64,000 bases of DNA from Pezizomycotina sp. ARF18 (Eukaryota; Ascomycota): contig AZLU01000007.1 in assembly GCA_002224055.1 (NCBI GenBank), forward strand, positions 186,001-250,000, read 5' to 3'. The position numbers and the translations under genes were made by a program. Numbering within the stretch: position 1 is the stretch's first letter; each line of letters begins with the position of its first letter. The notes below the pieces were generated by a model. It had not been told where the DNA came from. It worked only from the letters and a program-made list of their open reading frames with translations, and ran no database searches. Positions 25,139 to 37,110 of the stretch are shown here, in pieces.

Positions 25139-25910
25139 ATGGGTATTCTGGATCTCCCCACGGAAGTCCTCACACAAATATTTGGTCATCTCGATTATAT
25201 AACCTGGAAACTAAGATCCGCTTGGTCTCCCATCACTTCAAATCATTATTGATTCCGCTACAGCCGGGCCTCTGCAGAAAAACCGTTTCTTTCCGACGGC
25301 AAATACCGCCAAGTTTCCGGCTATTGGGAGCGGGGATTATGCTTTCGCATTTCACCCTATATTCTATAAACTCATGGTCCACCCCGAGTCATTGGAGTTT
25401 AATATGGATTTGCCAATGTATGTTACACACCTCCATGGTGGCGACATTGGATTATACATCACCACCCGAAAGCAATTTCAAGAATCGGACCTATTGCCCT
25501 CGCGAATTCTCGATAAAAAGGCGTTTTCGTGCTGCATTTCTCAGAAGCAGCTTCACCTTTAAGGCATGGAGGACGGCGTCCTTACTTAATCTGCGACGAT
25601 CTAGACTCCGGATTTTACGGTCAGAGAGGTCATCGATATAATGGCCAGAGACATCGCTCGACTTACCTGGCGCTACGGGCCCGCTGGCCTCCAAAACGGT
25701 GATAAGCCCTATATTCTTAGAGCCATGAAACATCTCTATGCTATAGCCAACGCCGATGGTTTCGTACCGTTGATCGCTGTCGCGAAGATGTTCTGTCATG
25801 GTACCACCAATGTTGACATTTCGCCCGCAAAGCGAACGATTAAAACGCTGGATAAGAGCAGTGATCCTTTAAAGTCTTCGCTGAAGAAGGGATATCCGCA
25901 AGAGCTATAA
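25139..25910 (+). CDS. FB4, F-box family member, several frames
   Basis: Block A MGILDLPTEVLTQIFGHLDY is followed by TWKLRSAW; the VSHHFKSL part lies one frame over, and AA at both joins fits AAA. Block B (YAFAFHPIFYKLMV) is at 25338-25380. Block D is split over two frames, RPYLICDDLDSG and then FTVREVIDIMARDIARL (about 25570-25655). The last frame runs to 25910 with a charged tail (SDPLKSSLKKGYPQEL). All landmarks are present in order. Confidence 0.68.
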
Positions 25911-26815
25911 TTGGTACATGAGCGATCTTTTCCGTTTGATCCTAGAGTATCCTGAGCTCTGGATCCCGTTTCAGGCCCTCTTCTGAGGAAAGTCGCGTTT
26001 ACGAGCAACAAACATGATAGATACTTCCATACCGTAAGATGCTCTTCGCGGCCGCTATGCGCGGGTGCGCTGAAAGATTCGCCTTGGAGTAGGTGCTGGA
26101 TTCGCTCGGATAAATCTAGGCTATAGCTTTTTATATATACGTGTAATGAATATATAGAAAATTATCGAATAGGCAGGACTTACTATATAAGTAATCTCTA
26201 CTATGCTTGATATTACTTAGGTTTGGTATTCCACTATGTAAACAATATTAATATTACATATTGAAGAAAAATCGAAGATTACTAATATTTTGAAGTTATG
26301 AAAGTCCCTGTAGAGATGGGCGAATCGCAAAAAAGAAGAAAAAGTTGAAGCTCATATCAAGATAATAATTGCGTGGATACACAGTTTGTTTAGCTATAGG
26401 TTCTTAAGATTATTGCGTATTTATCTTCGTGGCTAGCTTCCAGCAAACGTCGTTACCTCTGTGTATCGACTCGATGGGTAAGCTAATAAAAAGTTCTTAA
26501 AAGTAGTAATAGGCTGTCTAGCCATATCGCCTTTTATAGAATCGTCAGGGGCTTTACATTGACGGTTTACCATTCCGTTTCTCTTCAACCTTTGTTCTGT
26601 TTCGTCCCATTGTCAATGTATCACACCTCACACAAGTGCTTCCAGCCACAACGCACAATACCCTTTTTCCGCTTTATACTCGTTCAATGATATATAATAA
26701 TTTCATTATACTAGATGCAACAACTTTCTATATAACCACAACCTCGCCTTTCCTCTACTTACTGTTGTACTTATAGTGCATTCCCTCCTTACTCTTTACT
26801 TTCTTGTCTACAAAG
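25911..26815. other. AT-rich spacer with pyrimidine-rich leader before FB5
   Basis: No gene. The plus strand from about 26575 to 26815 is rich in C and T, as in many fungal promoters and 5' leaders. Confidence 0.45.
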
Positions 26816-27474
26816 ATGTCATACCGCCGCCTTTGCTGCCTCCCAAATGAACTTCTCCTAGAAGTTTTCTCTCACCTGGATTACGTAGCTTTGAAGCTCC
26901 CGTGAGCTTAACTTGCCGTCACTTCGGGACTTGGTCCGACACCACCAGAACCATGCCCTTGCAGTCAACTTCTTCCGCGATAATACGGCGGACACCCCCA
27001 GTGGGAAAGGTACACGGTACTGCTTCAGGATGCACCCATGTATCCCGAAGCTTCACCTCCGAGTCCTCGACGATGAAGTCGGTCTTTACATCAAAGGGGA
27101 ATTTACGGCCTCGACTCAACGCCGCTGGCAAAGGAGAAGGCTTTCCAGCCTGGAATTGAAGAGCCGGATTTTTTCAAGGGTTTGGAATACTTCCCGGAAA
27201 CAATTACATTCATGTCATGCTACGGAAACGATAGGAGAATATGACCGTCTCTCATCTGGTGTGGCGGATGGTTGAAGAGATATTTAATGACAAAGCGGAG
27301 CATCTGTTTGATTCTAACTCGAATGTTCTTCATGTTGTCCGTGAAGGGGAGCGGACTCATGTTTATCAGGATATGCTCTGCAAAGGGAGGTGGCTACAGA
27401 TGTTTAAAAATGATACTTGCGTCTCAGGGCTTTTACGTACACAAGGATCGTCACATATTTTAAGTAATATCTGA
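26816..27474 (+). CDS. FB5, F-box family member, several frames
   Basis: Block A MSYRRLCCLPNELLLEVFSH, then LDYVALKL, after which the frame changes to VSLTCRHF and RDLVRHHQNHALAVNFF. Block B is YCFRMHPCIPKLHL (27018-27059). Block C lies in another frame (KAFQPGIEEPDFFKGLEYF). Block D is ITFMSCYGN plus MTVSHLVWRMVEEIF (27205-27285). Block E (VYQDMLCKGRWLQMF) precedes a stop at 27474. Every block is present. Confidence 0.7.
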
Positions 27475-27872
27475 AGAGATGGGATAAATTAACGGGAGTT
27501 TGACCAGTTCTCAGATTATTCAGCAAGAGAAACATATATCATATCTAGGATAATCTTGTTTGGAAAAGATTTATAGCTAATCTACGGTCGAGATGTTATC
27601 TAAAATGTGCTATAAGTAGCCGAAGAATGGTCATCAGTGAATCAACGTGAGGCATTCTTCAAACTTTCATTAGTTTGGAAAAGGGTTTTCTTAGAATTTG
27701 TGTATGGATTTAGTGTATCTCCGTTTGACCCTATAAAACTAATAAAAAATCATGCAATCCGTGAACCTGCTCGTTTACAATATAATCGTTCACTACAGAG
27801 AGGCTGAAGTGAATGATGGCTTGAGAGAAAATCAAGACCGAACTGCAGGGTATCATGAGGCACGCCGCAGTG
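27475..27872. other. Convergent spacer between FB5 and FB6
   Basis: AT-rich. An antisense ORF (27731-27934) has no recognisable content. Confidence 0.45.
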
Positions 27873-28729
27873 CTAAAATGATTTAAATATAAAATTTTCG
27901 TTTCCAATCCATTGGTAATCAGGCTCCAAACCAATGAAAAAATTGATTCCTGCAGCTTGGTCGCTCGCCTGATCCTCCGCCTGATCCTCCGCCTTGTTCA
28001 CCTTCTCGTCATCTGACCCGTCGTCCGGCTCGTCCTTTGCCTGATCCTTCAACTCAACCGGAGGTATGTCTTCCACCTTTAGGATCAACCTCGACAGCCT
28101 AGTGTGCTTTTTACCACGTCCGTCCTCACACTCGTTTTTCTCAAACAGGTCTTTCCAGATCCCTGAGCAGAGTTTGTCCTGGTACGTGTTCGTGTGCTGC
28201 CCGAAGCCGGGTCCGTCTGCGAGAGCAAGTCGATAAGACCAACCGAACTTTCGAAATTCTCAAGAGCCACCTCTAAACCTTCTATCATCTTCACCGCAAC
28301 TTTTCCAACCGTCATTCCTTCATTGCTGCTACCGAACGCGATGAGGAAGGGAGGTCGTCTTCCGGAACACCTTTGAAGAAGACCTCTTCGCTCTCCGCAG
28401 CCGAAAAAGCCTTCTCGTTGGCTACAGTTGTCTGTTCGAGGGGCTGCGTTCCGAATATAACGCTGACGAAATCGGGTGTTCGAAGGAAACTTGAGTTTGA
28501 GGATGGCAGGGTGCGTGAGGAAACAGTAGCGGACGCCATTTTCGCCGGATCCGAGCGGTTCGACTTTAGTTTTGCGAAAAAGGGTTGGAGCGAAGACAGA
28601 ATCGGTGTAGGCCTCAAGAATGTCTTTGAAGAGATGACAGACGAGAGGTAATTTGCCTTTCATGGTAGCGAAATCGCAGTAAGAGAAGATCTCAACAAAG
28701 ATCTCCACAGGATTTTGATGGGGTCCCAT
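27873..28729 (-). CDS. FB6, F-box family member with acidic C-terminal tail
   Basis: Block A is altered (NPVEIFVEIFSYCDFATMK, then LPLVCHLFKDIL). Block B YCFLTHPAILKLKF starts near 28528 and block D PPFLIAFGSSNEGMTVGKV near 28354, all in one frame of 214 codons. Between B and D, however, the family-like sequence (NEKAFSAAESEEVFFKGV) is in the neighbouring frame, so two opposite shifts bracket it. After block D a further frame carries block E (YQDKLCSGIWKDLFEKNE) and an Asp/Glu/Gln-rich tail (DEPDDGSDDEKVNKAEDQ) to the stop at 27873. Confidence 0.7.
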
Positions 28730-29450
28730 CCTGACGTTAACCTGTTAGGTAGATTCGTAACTAGGACCTCCTTTAGGTTGACATGGAGCTATTCGCGCCA
28801 GATTTAAGGAAGGTAAGCAGTCTTATATAAAGGATATGAGGTATGATTAGAGGATTAAACTACATGGGCAAACTTGCTTATACGTTTTGTTACCTGTCTT
28901 CTTGAATAACCGTACTTATAATGGGAATCGTAGTTTGTTTGTTTTATTTCGTCAGGTTTGTTGGTAGGAATTTATTCGCGGAGCAGCAGTAAATTTGTAA
29001 TTTAAAGAGGCGAAAAAAAAAAAAAAAAAACGGAAAAACGTTGAAAAGCAATAAAATGTATATATTTGCGCGCACATACTCAAGTATATTAGAGCCTCGG
29101 AAGCCGTTCCCCTAATGTGCTAAATCTTCAAGTCCTCATACTTGAATAAAAAGATCTAGAAAGCTATGCTGACGTCTATTGAAAACTCACTATGCAGTGA
29201 AGCATGTAGTTCGTCATGTATCGCATGATGTATTAATTATGACATATTACATGGAAGCGCGCTCCTTGGCAATGAACAGCTTTTGATACATCAACTAGGT
29301 GGATACTCACAAGCCGTCTAATCAAGCTGGAGTTTTAGATTATTTGCCTAAGGAATTGGGACCAATAATGGATATCAACCAAGAGTCTTGCTTCTCTTGT
29401 TCTAGACTGGATTATCTCCGCTGCTTTTATTCGAGACAGCCCTATCGGGA
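28730..29450. other. Spacer with A18 tract
   Basis: A run of 18 A lies at 29013-29030. No gene is supported; the plus ORF 29299-29511 has no clear domain. Confidence 0.5.
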
Positions 29451-30296
29451 TCACCCTCCAACGGGATTTTCGTGTCTACGGGGCTCCTTGTATCGGTCAC
29501 AAGGGCTGTAACTGTTTCTTTCAAATCTGTCGTCGCTTTCGACATTGCAGTCCCCACGGGTGCCCCACGTCCGTCGCATCCTTACTCTGCTCCAATGGTA
29601 CTGCCTTCGGCCACCGACAGGGGCTTCTCCGCCTCTAAACATTCCGCCTTTACTCCACATCTTCGACACGCCGTGGACGCTCCGCTCGAACCTCGGCTTT
29701 TTGTGTCGCAACAGTACTTTTAAAGTTGAGCGCAGGATATCATGATCGATAAATTGAGCTCGAACAAAATCCCAAGAGCATGAGGGACGCCTGGATGCGA
29801 CCAGGTGGATATGCTAGCGAGAAATCTCCGAAACTCGATGACCCTGCAACGATCGTGCGCGTCTATTCGTGAACCATCCTGCCAGTACGCCCGGATGATT
29901 GCCAATAATTGCTGGACTCAATCTGAGAAGGGATGTAGTGGATCGCGCCGCCGTATTTTCCAGACGCGCTGAGGCTGCGAACTAGGGCCGTTCTCTTCCC
30001 TATGAGTGCGCTAAGCAGCGGTCGATTAAATACTTCGCATCGGGCGCTATGAGCGAAAGCAACGTTCCGAGTTAGATCCACGCTGCCGTACAGGTACTTC
30101 GCCAGGCCCGCGTTAAACTTCGAGTTCACGCGACAAAGAGGAGCCAGAAGCCTCTTCGGATAAGTTTCCGCGAGCTAAAATTGTAATCCGGGTAGTGATA
30201 AGCTTCAAAAATCCCTTAATTAAAAAAAAAAAAAAAAAATTCCCGGGGATAAGTTACTTACGATATCGAAGATCTCGCCAAGAATCTCCGGTGGTA
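29451..30296 (-). CDS. F-box/LRR-like protein, partial, different from the FB family
   Basis: Minus-strand exon 1 includes SLPPEILGEIFDI, a clear F-box start, and ends at 30262 with a GTAAGT donor. The 87-bp intron (30261-30175) contains a T18 run and ends TTTTAG. Exon 2 continues in phase with LAETYPKRLLAPLCRVNSKF and AGLAKYLYGSVDL, a layout typical of fungal F-box proteins with leucine-rich repeats. Later parts (LLAIIRAYWQDGSRID and others) are in other frames as far as about 29451. The 5' end and start codon are not resolved. It lacks blocks B to E. Confidence 0.5.
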
Positions 30297-31393
30297 GGCT
30301 CCTAAAGCCTGCTGCTACGGTTCTTTACCTTCAACATTAGCTATCAAGGATGTGCAAAGCTATGAAAGCTCAGAATTTGGTTCTTTTTCGTTGCCCTTCC
30401 TAATAGGTATAGGTCCTAGGCAGCAAGTTGGAGCATGAAGCTCAGCTTGAAGAATTTAAAAAAAAGGAGAGAGTACTTTGACACGCTACTGGCATCCTAA
30501 CCGACCACACGCCATCTTCACCTATCGATCAAAGCCTGCGACACGAGAATGCTTGCTTGCATTATAATAATCAACGTAACAAAAGAGAGGCTTAAGCTAT
30601 GTAAACGTAGTGGCTATGTTTATACTTGCTAGGGTTAGTTGAGATTCTTTTCTAGGTGAAGTCCATGTCAGCAATGTTTCGATAGGATCAGTTATAGGTA
30701 TTCCAAGACACAGGGTCGATATCTTACCACCACGATCTAAATTGCTGCTCCTCGCTAGTTATCTACCCCGAGCTTCAAACCCCAAAGTGGCGCTTGGGAG
30801 TAACTAAAGGGAAGGAAAACACAGCTCGTAAACCTTTGACCAATAATTGCTCTGGCCAGTAGTGGCGTGAGACTCAACCTAATGATAGGAAGCAAATACG
30901 CGGATCCACATTCATTAACGTTACTCTGCAGTTTTCGCGCTTGTTTTAAATATCTGTTTAGGTTTAGTTTAGTGAAGCACACCGAACAGAATATCCTAGT
31001 TTTGAATAGCCTAATACCGCCCGTAGTAGCCGAAACGATGACAGCGAACCGTTAGAAAGCGCCCCTAGACGCCGAAGTTGCCCCCTGCGCCATAGAGTCC
31101 AGTCGAAAAAGTAAAGAGCTTACTAAGAAAGTGTTCAGTGAGTGTCTCACAATAATAATTAGATTCAAAATTTTTTCAAAGGTTTCGTAATAGCTTAAGC
31201 GAACTTAGATATTAGTGTGACGCTCTCCAAGCAGATAACCTTTTGTTAGAAAATTGGTAAGGGTTTCCGCAAGCCTTATTAAGTATCATTTTCTTATATT
31301 TATTTTGTGTGCTCCTAATAACGCTAAAAAGCTAAACCCTTGAAACATTATATTCTTGATTCTCCGTCTACGATCCCCCCATCAGTCGTGAAT
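30297..31393. other. Spacer, nothing recognised
   Basis: Short opposing ORFs at 30755-31055 show no domain. No repeat was noticed. Confidence 0.45.
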
Positions 31394-31930
31394 ATGCCAG
31401 ACATCAACTCCATTCCTCCAGAACTCCTCCTCGAAATCTTCAAAAAGCTCGATTACGACACCTTGTACCGCATAAAGGCCGTCCGCCGCAGCTTCAATGA
31501 CATTATCAACCTCGCTGCGCAGAGCACGCTCGGGGCCAATCTCTTCCAGTACACCGAAACCCGAACGCATACCACCGACGATAGGCTTTACTACTTCAAC
31601 CTTCACCCGTATATATCCAAGCTCGTCGTTTGTCCTACCGCCCACGAGAATTAATGGAGTCCAAAAATTCAAAATGTGGGTTTTTACAACGCCACGACGC
31701 GCGACTTTACGCCACTCGATAACACTCCGACACTCGACGAGCGCGCGTTGTCGCCGGCGATCTCCGAAGGCGGCTTTTTTTTAAAGCATGATATTCCGGA
31801 TTACGTCGTCTCTGCCAGAGGCGCCGCCACCGATAACACAACCGTGAAAGATGCTGTGGTGTGGTTGATGGACGCGGCTAAGCCAGGCAGCACAATGGTG
31901 CATCTGGGCTTTTGCGATAGGGGACGGTAG
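31394..31930 (+). pseudogene. FB7, F-box family member with one in-frame stop
   Basis: One frame carries the whole gene: block A MPDINSIPPELLLEIFKKLD, then YRIKAVRRSFNDII; block B YYFNLHPYISKLVV (31588-31629); block C (ERALSPAISEGGFFLKHD); block D PDYVVSARGAATDNTTVKD (31796-31850); stop at 31928-31930. It is cut only by TAA at 31652-31654, after HEN and before WSPKIQNVGFYN. A single C-to-T in CAA would give TAA, the change made by repeat-induced point mutation. An ATG at 31340 is possible, but 31394 fits the other members. Block E is short or lost. Confidence 0.75.
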
Positions 31931-32828
31931 GAAAGTTGGAGACGGATTCGAGTACCTTGTTCATCTAGTGTTCTGGGAACAGATATTTTTTGGAGGATGC
32001 CCAAGTGGGGTGGAGCGTTATTTCTTCCTTCGCCTCCCGTTCTTGTTCAGCGATGAGGCAAGGGAGGCAAGGATTTGGATCTCGGCTAGCTGCTTTTAGA
32101 ACTAGCCAGAGGTGATTAAGCGTATAGGAAAAGGGAAGTCAGTATTCGCAGCTGCTCTTTCTTTTAAGCTCAAGCATTTTTACGGTCGAATGTGAGCTTC
32201 CTGAATCTAAATTGCAGCCGCTTTTGAGTAACTATATTTTATATTTAGCATTATCGAGGAAATATTCATTCCTTGATCCTCGTTACTTAAGTAATAGGTT
32301 ATGAAAATATCCGTCGAGCAATGAGCAATTTTTGTATGAGATACGGACCGCTTGTTACAACAAAAACACGCCAAGGCGTTTCCGGCAGAATACGATCAGA
32401 TCCAAGTCCCAAGATTATATCAACGCTGGGTAAATTAAGGCTAGATGCTGTTTAGCTAAGTAACTGAGTTCGCGACGATTACAATTAGAAACCGCTGGCT
32501 TCACGGGCGGAAGTAACCTGCTATAGCTGAAGTCATTTGGAGCAGGTAATAAGAAAAAACGCCTCGAATGCTTTGAAATTCAATAATAATACTATTACTT
32601 ATTTAGTCTCGGTAATTTTTGGGGTTCTTCAGCTCATTCAACGCTAAACCAAGGCACTACCGATATTAAATACCGGTAGAAACACGCAGCCTTGCAGCCT
32701 TTTCGTTTTCCCCTCCTCCACATTCCATATCACCCCTATTTATTTACATTGAAGCATCGCGTACTCCGTGATTATCAAAGCTATAGCTCCACGAGATCAA
32801 ATATATCTCCCAAACACAAAAAAAGCGG
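31931..32828. other. Spacer between FB7 and FB8
   Basis: AT-rich. The first 100 bases could hold a shifted block E remnant of FB7 (RYFLEDAQVGW). Nothing else is seen. Confidence 0.4.
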
Positions 32829-33691
32829 ATGGCGAAGCTCCAAGACCTCCCGCCGGAGATTCTCGAGCAGGTTTTCTCGAACCTAGACTACCTCACGCTG
32901 AAAATAGGTATCCGCGGATCCTGCCGCCGCTTCAACTATATGATCGCTCACGCTCCCCGCTTCTTCGTGGAGCTCTGTACCAACACAAACTACCCACGGT
33001 ATTTCAATATGACCTCACTTATGACGAAGAATACTCCAGGTACAACAACATAGCGCACAACATCGGAGCGAAGAACCTTGGTGTTCCGTTTTACTGGACC
33101 CACCCCTCGACGGCGAGCAGTACTGCTTCGAATTACACCCTTGCATCGGTCTCCTAAAAACCACTAACGTTGGAACAAACAGCGAGGGGAATTTTGACTG
33201 GGATGAGGTCGGGTTTTATAATAGTAAAACGGGAAGTTTATTCCGTTGCTATCCACCGGACTCGCCGACGAATCCGCGCTGTCGGAGGATTACAGACTGA
33301 CCAATCCCTTCCTGGAAACCATTACCCCGCAACAGGCGCCGCTAGTCATAACGAGCGCGCCGGACACTTTACTTAAACGCCTCACGGTGCGAAGTTTTAT
33401 AGCTCAACTGGCGAAGGAGGTGGCGATGGACGGGTCAATGTCCTACGATAAGAGTACTTATAAGAGTACTTACCGGGCAATCGTATCGGGGAGGTCGCAG
33501 CGCGACACGACGTCGAGATCGGAGGTTACCGCACGTGCGCCCGGTGGGAGAACTTTCTCTGTGACATCGATGCTGACGGAGTCAAAAACACCGAGATCGT
33601 GAAGATTTTGAGCTGGGTAAAGGAGCCGAAGGATTGCACGTATAAGGCGCTATATGAATACACTCGGGGTGAAAGATCACGCGGACCATAA
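32829..33691 (+). CDS. FB8, F-box family member, about four frames
   Basis: Block A MAKLQDLPPEILEQVFSNLD, then YLTLKIGIRGSCRRF, is well kept. Block B (QYCFELHPCIGLL, about 33115-33153) and the WDEVGFYNSKTGSL stretch share a second frame. Block C/D (NPFLETITPQQAPLVITSAP, then LLKRLTVRSFIAQLAKEV) is in a third. Block E (EIGGYRTCARWENFLCDID) and the tail KILSWVKEPKDCTYKALYEY are in a fourth, stopping at 33691. Full length would be about 285 residues. An A19 run follows 84 bases after the stop. Confidence 0.7.
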
Positions 33692-34007
33692 AGGGAAGCG
33701 AAGATGCAGAAAATTGTTTCTTGTTCCATAAAATGGGCTTGGAAAAACGTATAAACTACCGTTCTCTAAACTGGAAAAAAAAAAAAAAAAAAAGCATTTA
33801 CTACCCAGTTGTTTCTCATATAAAGCTTCCCAAGAGGGTTGTATATCTGGGGTCGCGCATTAAGCTTATATGGCTTCATGTATATCGAGGTCGTTAATTA
33901 TTGACAGTTAAATTTACATTGGAAACACCTAGATCCGAATCCTAAATTCCCAAATTCCAAGTAAGAAGAAAAAGTAGGCGTACATTGCGTTGAAAAACCA
34001 AAGCTTG
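33692..34007. other. Spacer with A19 tract
   Basis: The run of 19 A is at 33775-33793, in the position of a retroposed poly(A) tail after FB8, though few other members have one. Confidence 0.45.
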
Positions 34008-34780
34008 TCAATCACGAATCCTTCCTCTTAACCGCGTAAAACGGCGAGATTGCAGTCGGCTTAACCTCCAACCCGACATATACTTCTTCGACAGAATGCA
34101 TGTGCCCAAGACGGTCTTCTCCGCTCCGCTGTGGTTCCAAGGCCAGTTCCTCCTCGGCCAGCTGATCAGCCTCTCCCTACCCCGCTCTTCACCAAATCCG
34201 AAAAGTCGTCCATAATTTAACGTCGTTCGCGACTCACTGACAAACTCCGCCACGCTCATCCTTTCTATTTTCCTTGCTGTATCCCGAAATATACGCGAAC
34301 GGCGCTTCCGGAAGTTCACCCAATCCCAAGAAATCCTTCCCGGCGCGACGGGCCTCAGCGCGTTTTTCGCCGCGATGCGTGAGTCTAGTTGAAGCGGAAC
34401 GAGTACGCTGTCCCGGCGTAGGATGCCGATGTTCTGCAGCGGTATTTTCTTCTGCTTGGGGATACTTTTAAACTGTAACTTTTTGATGTAGGGTGTAACT
34501 CGAAGCAGGACCATTGGATGACTTTACTCCCGGGTTTTCTGTAGGGGAAGAGGGTGGAGGAGCGTACGCCCGCTAATGTCCATCGCCTCCTTGTCTAGCC
34601 CATCGGTGAAGGGCGGGGGTACGGCGCGGAAGAGCTGCGCGTGCATGGAGGTGGAGCGTCGCGGATGAGCTCGTCGAAGAGGCGGCACATCGGTCGGACG
34701 CTTATGTGTAGGGTTACGTAGTCGAGTTCGGCGATGATGTCGAGCAGGAGCTCGGTGGGAAGGTCGGTGAGCTTTGCCAT
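34008..34780 (-). CDS. FB9, F-box family member
   Basis: Minus strand from ATG at 34780: block A MAKLTDLPTELLLDIIAELD, then YVTLHISVRPMCRLFDELI, is near consensus. A shifted frame carries MHAQLFRAVPPPFTDGLDKE. Block B (CFELHP, then YIKKLQFKSI) is split by a C run one base short near 34491-34493. Block C (DSRIAAKNALRPVAPGRISW) and block D (EAPFAYISGYSKEN against RMSVAEFVSES, again two frames) lie at about 34400-34230. The frame ends at 34008. Confidence 0.7.
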
Positions 34781-35224
34781 GCCTGGTGCTGGTGATATCG
34801 ACAGTCGCGAAGAGAGAATTATGAAGAGTAAGAGCAGCAGAATATCAATATATAGTGCCTAGATTCTGAGCAGATACTGATGGCGGAGCTGCAACTTCTA
34901 CTAGTAGTAATCGATGACGATGCTATGAATAAAGTGGGTTCCAGGCAGAAAACGTGGCGAAGCCAAGTCGCGTTATCCTATCCTTCGCCAAAGATAAGGG
35001 CTGTCGCTTCGGAGGTCTCGGAGGAGAGCTGCGGAGGAAGAATATAGGGAACAATTAAGTATATTTTAGTGCCGTCTAGCGCAATACCCAAAATGATTAA
35101 TATGACAGACTGAAAAAGACGCTTTGAGAAATAAAGAGAAAATAAAGATGTTTTATGAAGGGATCCTTTTGGAGGAAGGATTGTAAACGAGTGTTAGAAG
35201 TGGCAGTGTCGTGATTATAGGTGA
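34781..35224. other. Spacer between FB9 and FB10
   Basis: Nothing recognised. It should contain the FB9 promoter. Confidence 0.45.
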
Positions 35225-36261
35225 TCAACAGCTGAATCCATCAATGGAGGGCTTGGAAGTATTGAATTTTTGATTACTGCGACAGTAGTTCCTAAATATT
35301 CCGCTACCGTATGTGGTCTTTGTGACTATTTTGATTCTTCTTGCAGAAATTGAGATCGGCATATACAAACTTACACGAAGTATATAGAGGCAGGGCCGAG
35401 TGTTTTCAATTACCTCATCGGGATTTAAAGTCCAGTCCTCGTGCTCGTCCTCCATACTTCCAATACATGACCTGTGTCCTAGCGCTGTAAACCAACTTCA
35501 CCAGTACATTCCGATCCTCTCGATTCGGGAGCGTATCCAACTAAAAAACTGCCAAGTTCTTGCCGCCTGACCCCTCGGTACCCTCCGCGTCGCGATAGCC
35601 GCAAAATCGGCAACGCCATTCTTATCCCCGACAGCATCGGTATCGTCGGATATTGTTCCTGGGCACAACAGTGAGCACTGCTATGGCGAAGTCCTCAACT
35701 GACATGGTTTCCGCTTTTCCGTCCCGTTTATGACGAATGGCAGTCCGGGCGGCGAGTCCCACCCCCATTTCGCCAGAAACTCTTGCGGGGAACTCCGGGG
35801 CCCGCAACGAAGGCGTCTTCGTGTCTCAACTCGGTAGAATCCAAGGGATGAACCTGTTGATGCCCTAGCGGCTCAAAAGGCCGACTCTGCCCTCCCGAAA
35901 TAAAAATTTACCTCGTCTGAAGGTGAGCTACCCGAAGAGTACACCTCCGCGGGACTGGGTTCGCTATGACAATTAGTTTTTTGATTTAAGGATGGAGAGT
36001 AAAGCAGTAATCGATTTGATCTGGAGATCTGCGAACGAGCGGTCTCCGGTGATGGCGTTTGGAGGCTCATAGCGGACGGCCCGCTTGGAATTATGCTCGT
36101 AATTGCTGCGATGAGGGTTCTGAGTAGCGGTCCGCTGGTACCCCTGATTATAGCATTCAAGCGGCGACAAACGCGTCGAAGCTTGATGTTCACGCGACAT
36201 AATCAAGACTGAGGAAGATTTTAACCAAAAGTTTGGTAGGAAGATCGTCAAGTTTTGCCAT
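35225..36261 (-). CDS. FB10, F-box family member
   Basis: Block A MAKLDDLPTKLLVKIFLSLD, then YVA, stops at once because TGA replaces TTGA near 36192; the neighbouring frame goes on NIKLRRVCRRLNAII and GPLLRTLIAAI. Block C (EDAFVAGPGVPRKSFWRNGG) is near 35822-35770. Block D (LPFVINGTEKRK against ETMSVEDFAIAVLTVV) is at about 35735-35680. A last ORF of 76 codons (35455-35225) may be the C-terminus. Block B is not obvious. Confidence 0.62.
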
Positions 36262-37110
36262 GGTAACTTTTCCGGACAAGAAATATAAAAATTGAAATAA
36301 CAGAGCCGAGTTAGATGGGAAAGGGCGAAAGATAAGATTTTTCAGACGCCTTAATATGTGTAGCTCACAGCGTTCTTTTTGCTACAAGCAGAGATACTTG
36401 GTATACGTTCATTAAATAACAGCCTTTCGTCTCTTGCTTGATAAGGCAAGGGAATGAAAGGAGGGTAAACCGCCGAAAAAAACAAAATTGCTTAAATACC
36501 CCAGAAGAGCGCCTTGTGCTTGTATAACCAGCAAATAATCTTAGCAATGTTTAAGCCCCCTTCTTCCCCATCGCACTGTTGAGTTGATCAATGTAGATTC
36601 TTATGGAGGATTTCCTGCAAAGACCCTTTTAGAAGGCAAGAAAGCGAGAGACGGAAAACTTTAGGTGATAATTTTAAGTTAGGGGTGAAACAATAGTTTT
36701 AAGAATCTTCCTGCTTTAGTATCAACTACCTCTTGATATGCTGTCTTTTTTTTTCTATTGAAGATGATAGAGGAAGAAAGCAATATATCAAACAAACGCG
36801 GGGGAAAATCAAGGTACGCTTGAAATAAAAGCATATTAATCTAGAAGGAAGGGCGGTCTATATCATATGGACCGTCTACGGACATTAAAGTTACATATGC
36901 CCTCTCTACCTTTTGACCATTCGTGAGTTAATCATTGGTGACGAGAACCAAATTAAACGGCTCCTCTATATACTTTGAATGGTCGTCCTCGTCAGGAAGC
37001 GACTCCAGTTAGCGGCAGGTGTATCTCTCGTATTTGAAAGGATACCTAGGCGCTGAGGATTCCGTTCATACCCTCTCACGATTTCCGACAAATCTACTAT
37101 TCCTTTGTCG
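36262..37110. other. Spacer between FB10 and FB11
   Basis: Nothing recognised; one 60-codon antisense ORF (36365-36547) has no domain. Confidence 0.45.

Noticed and set aside
28373-28651. 92-codon plus-strand ORF opposite FB6
   Set aside because: Antisense to blocks B and C of FB6; no independent support.
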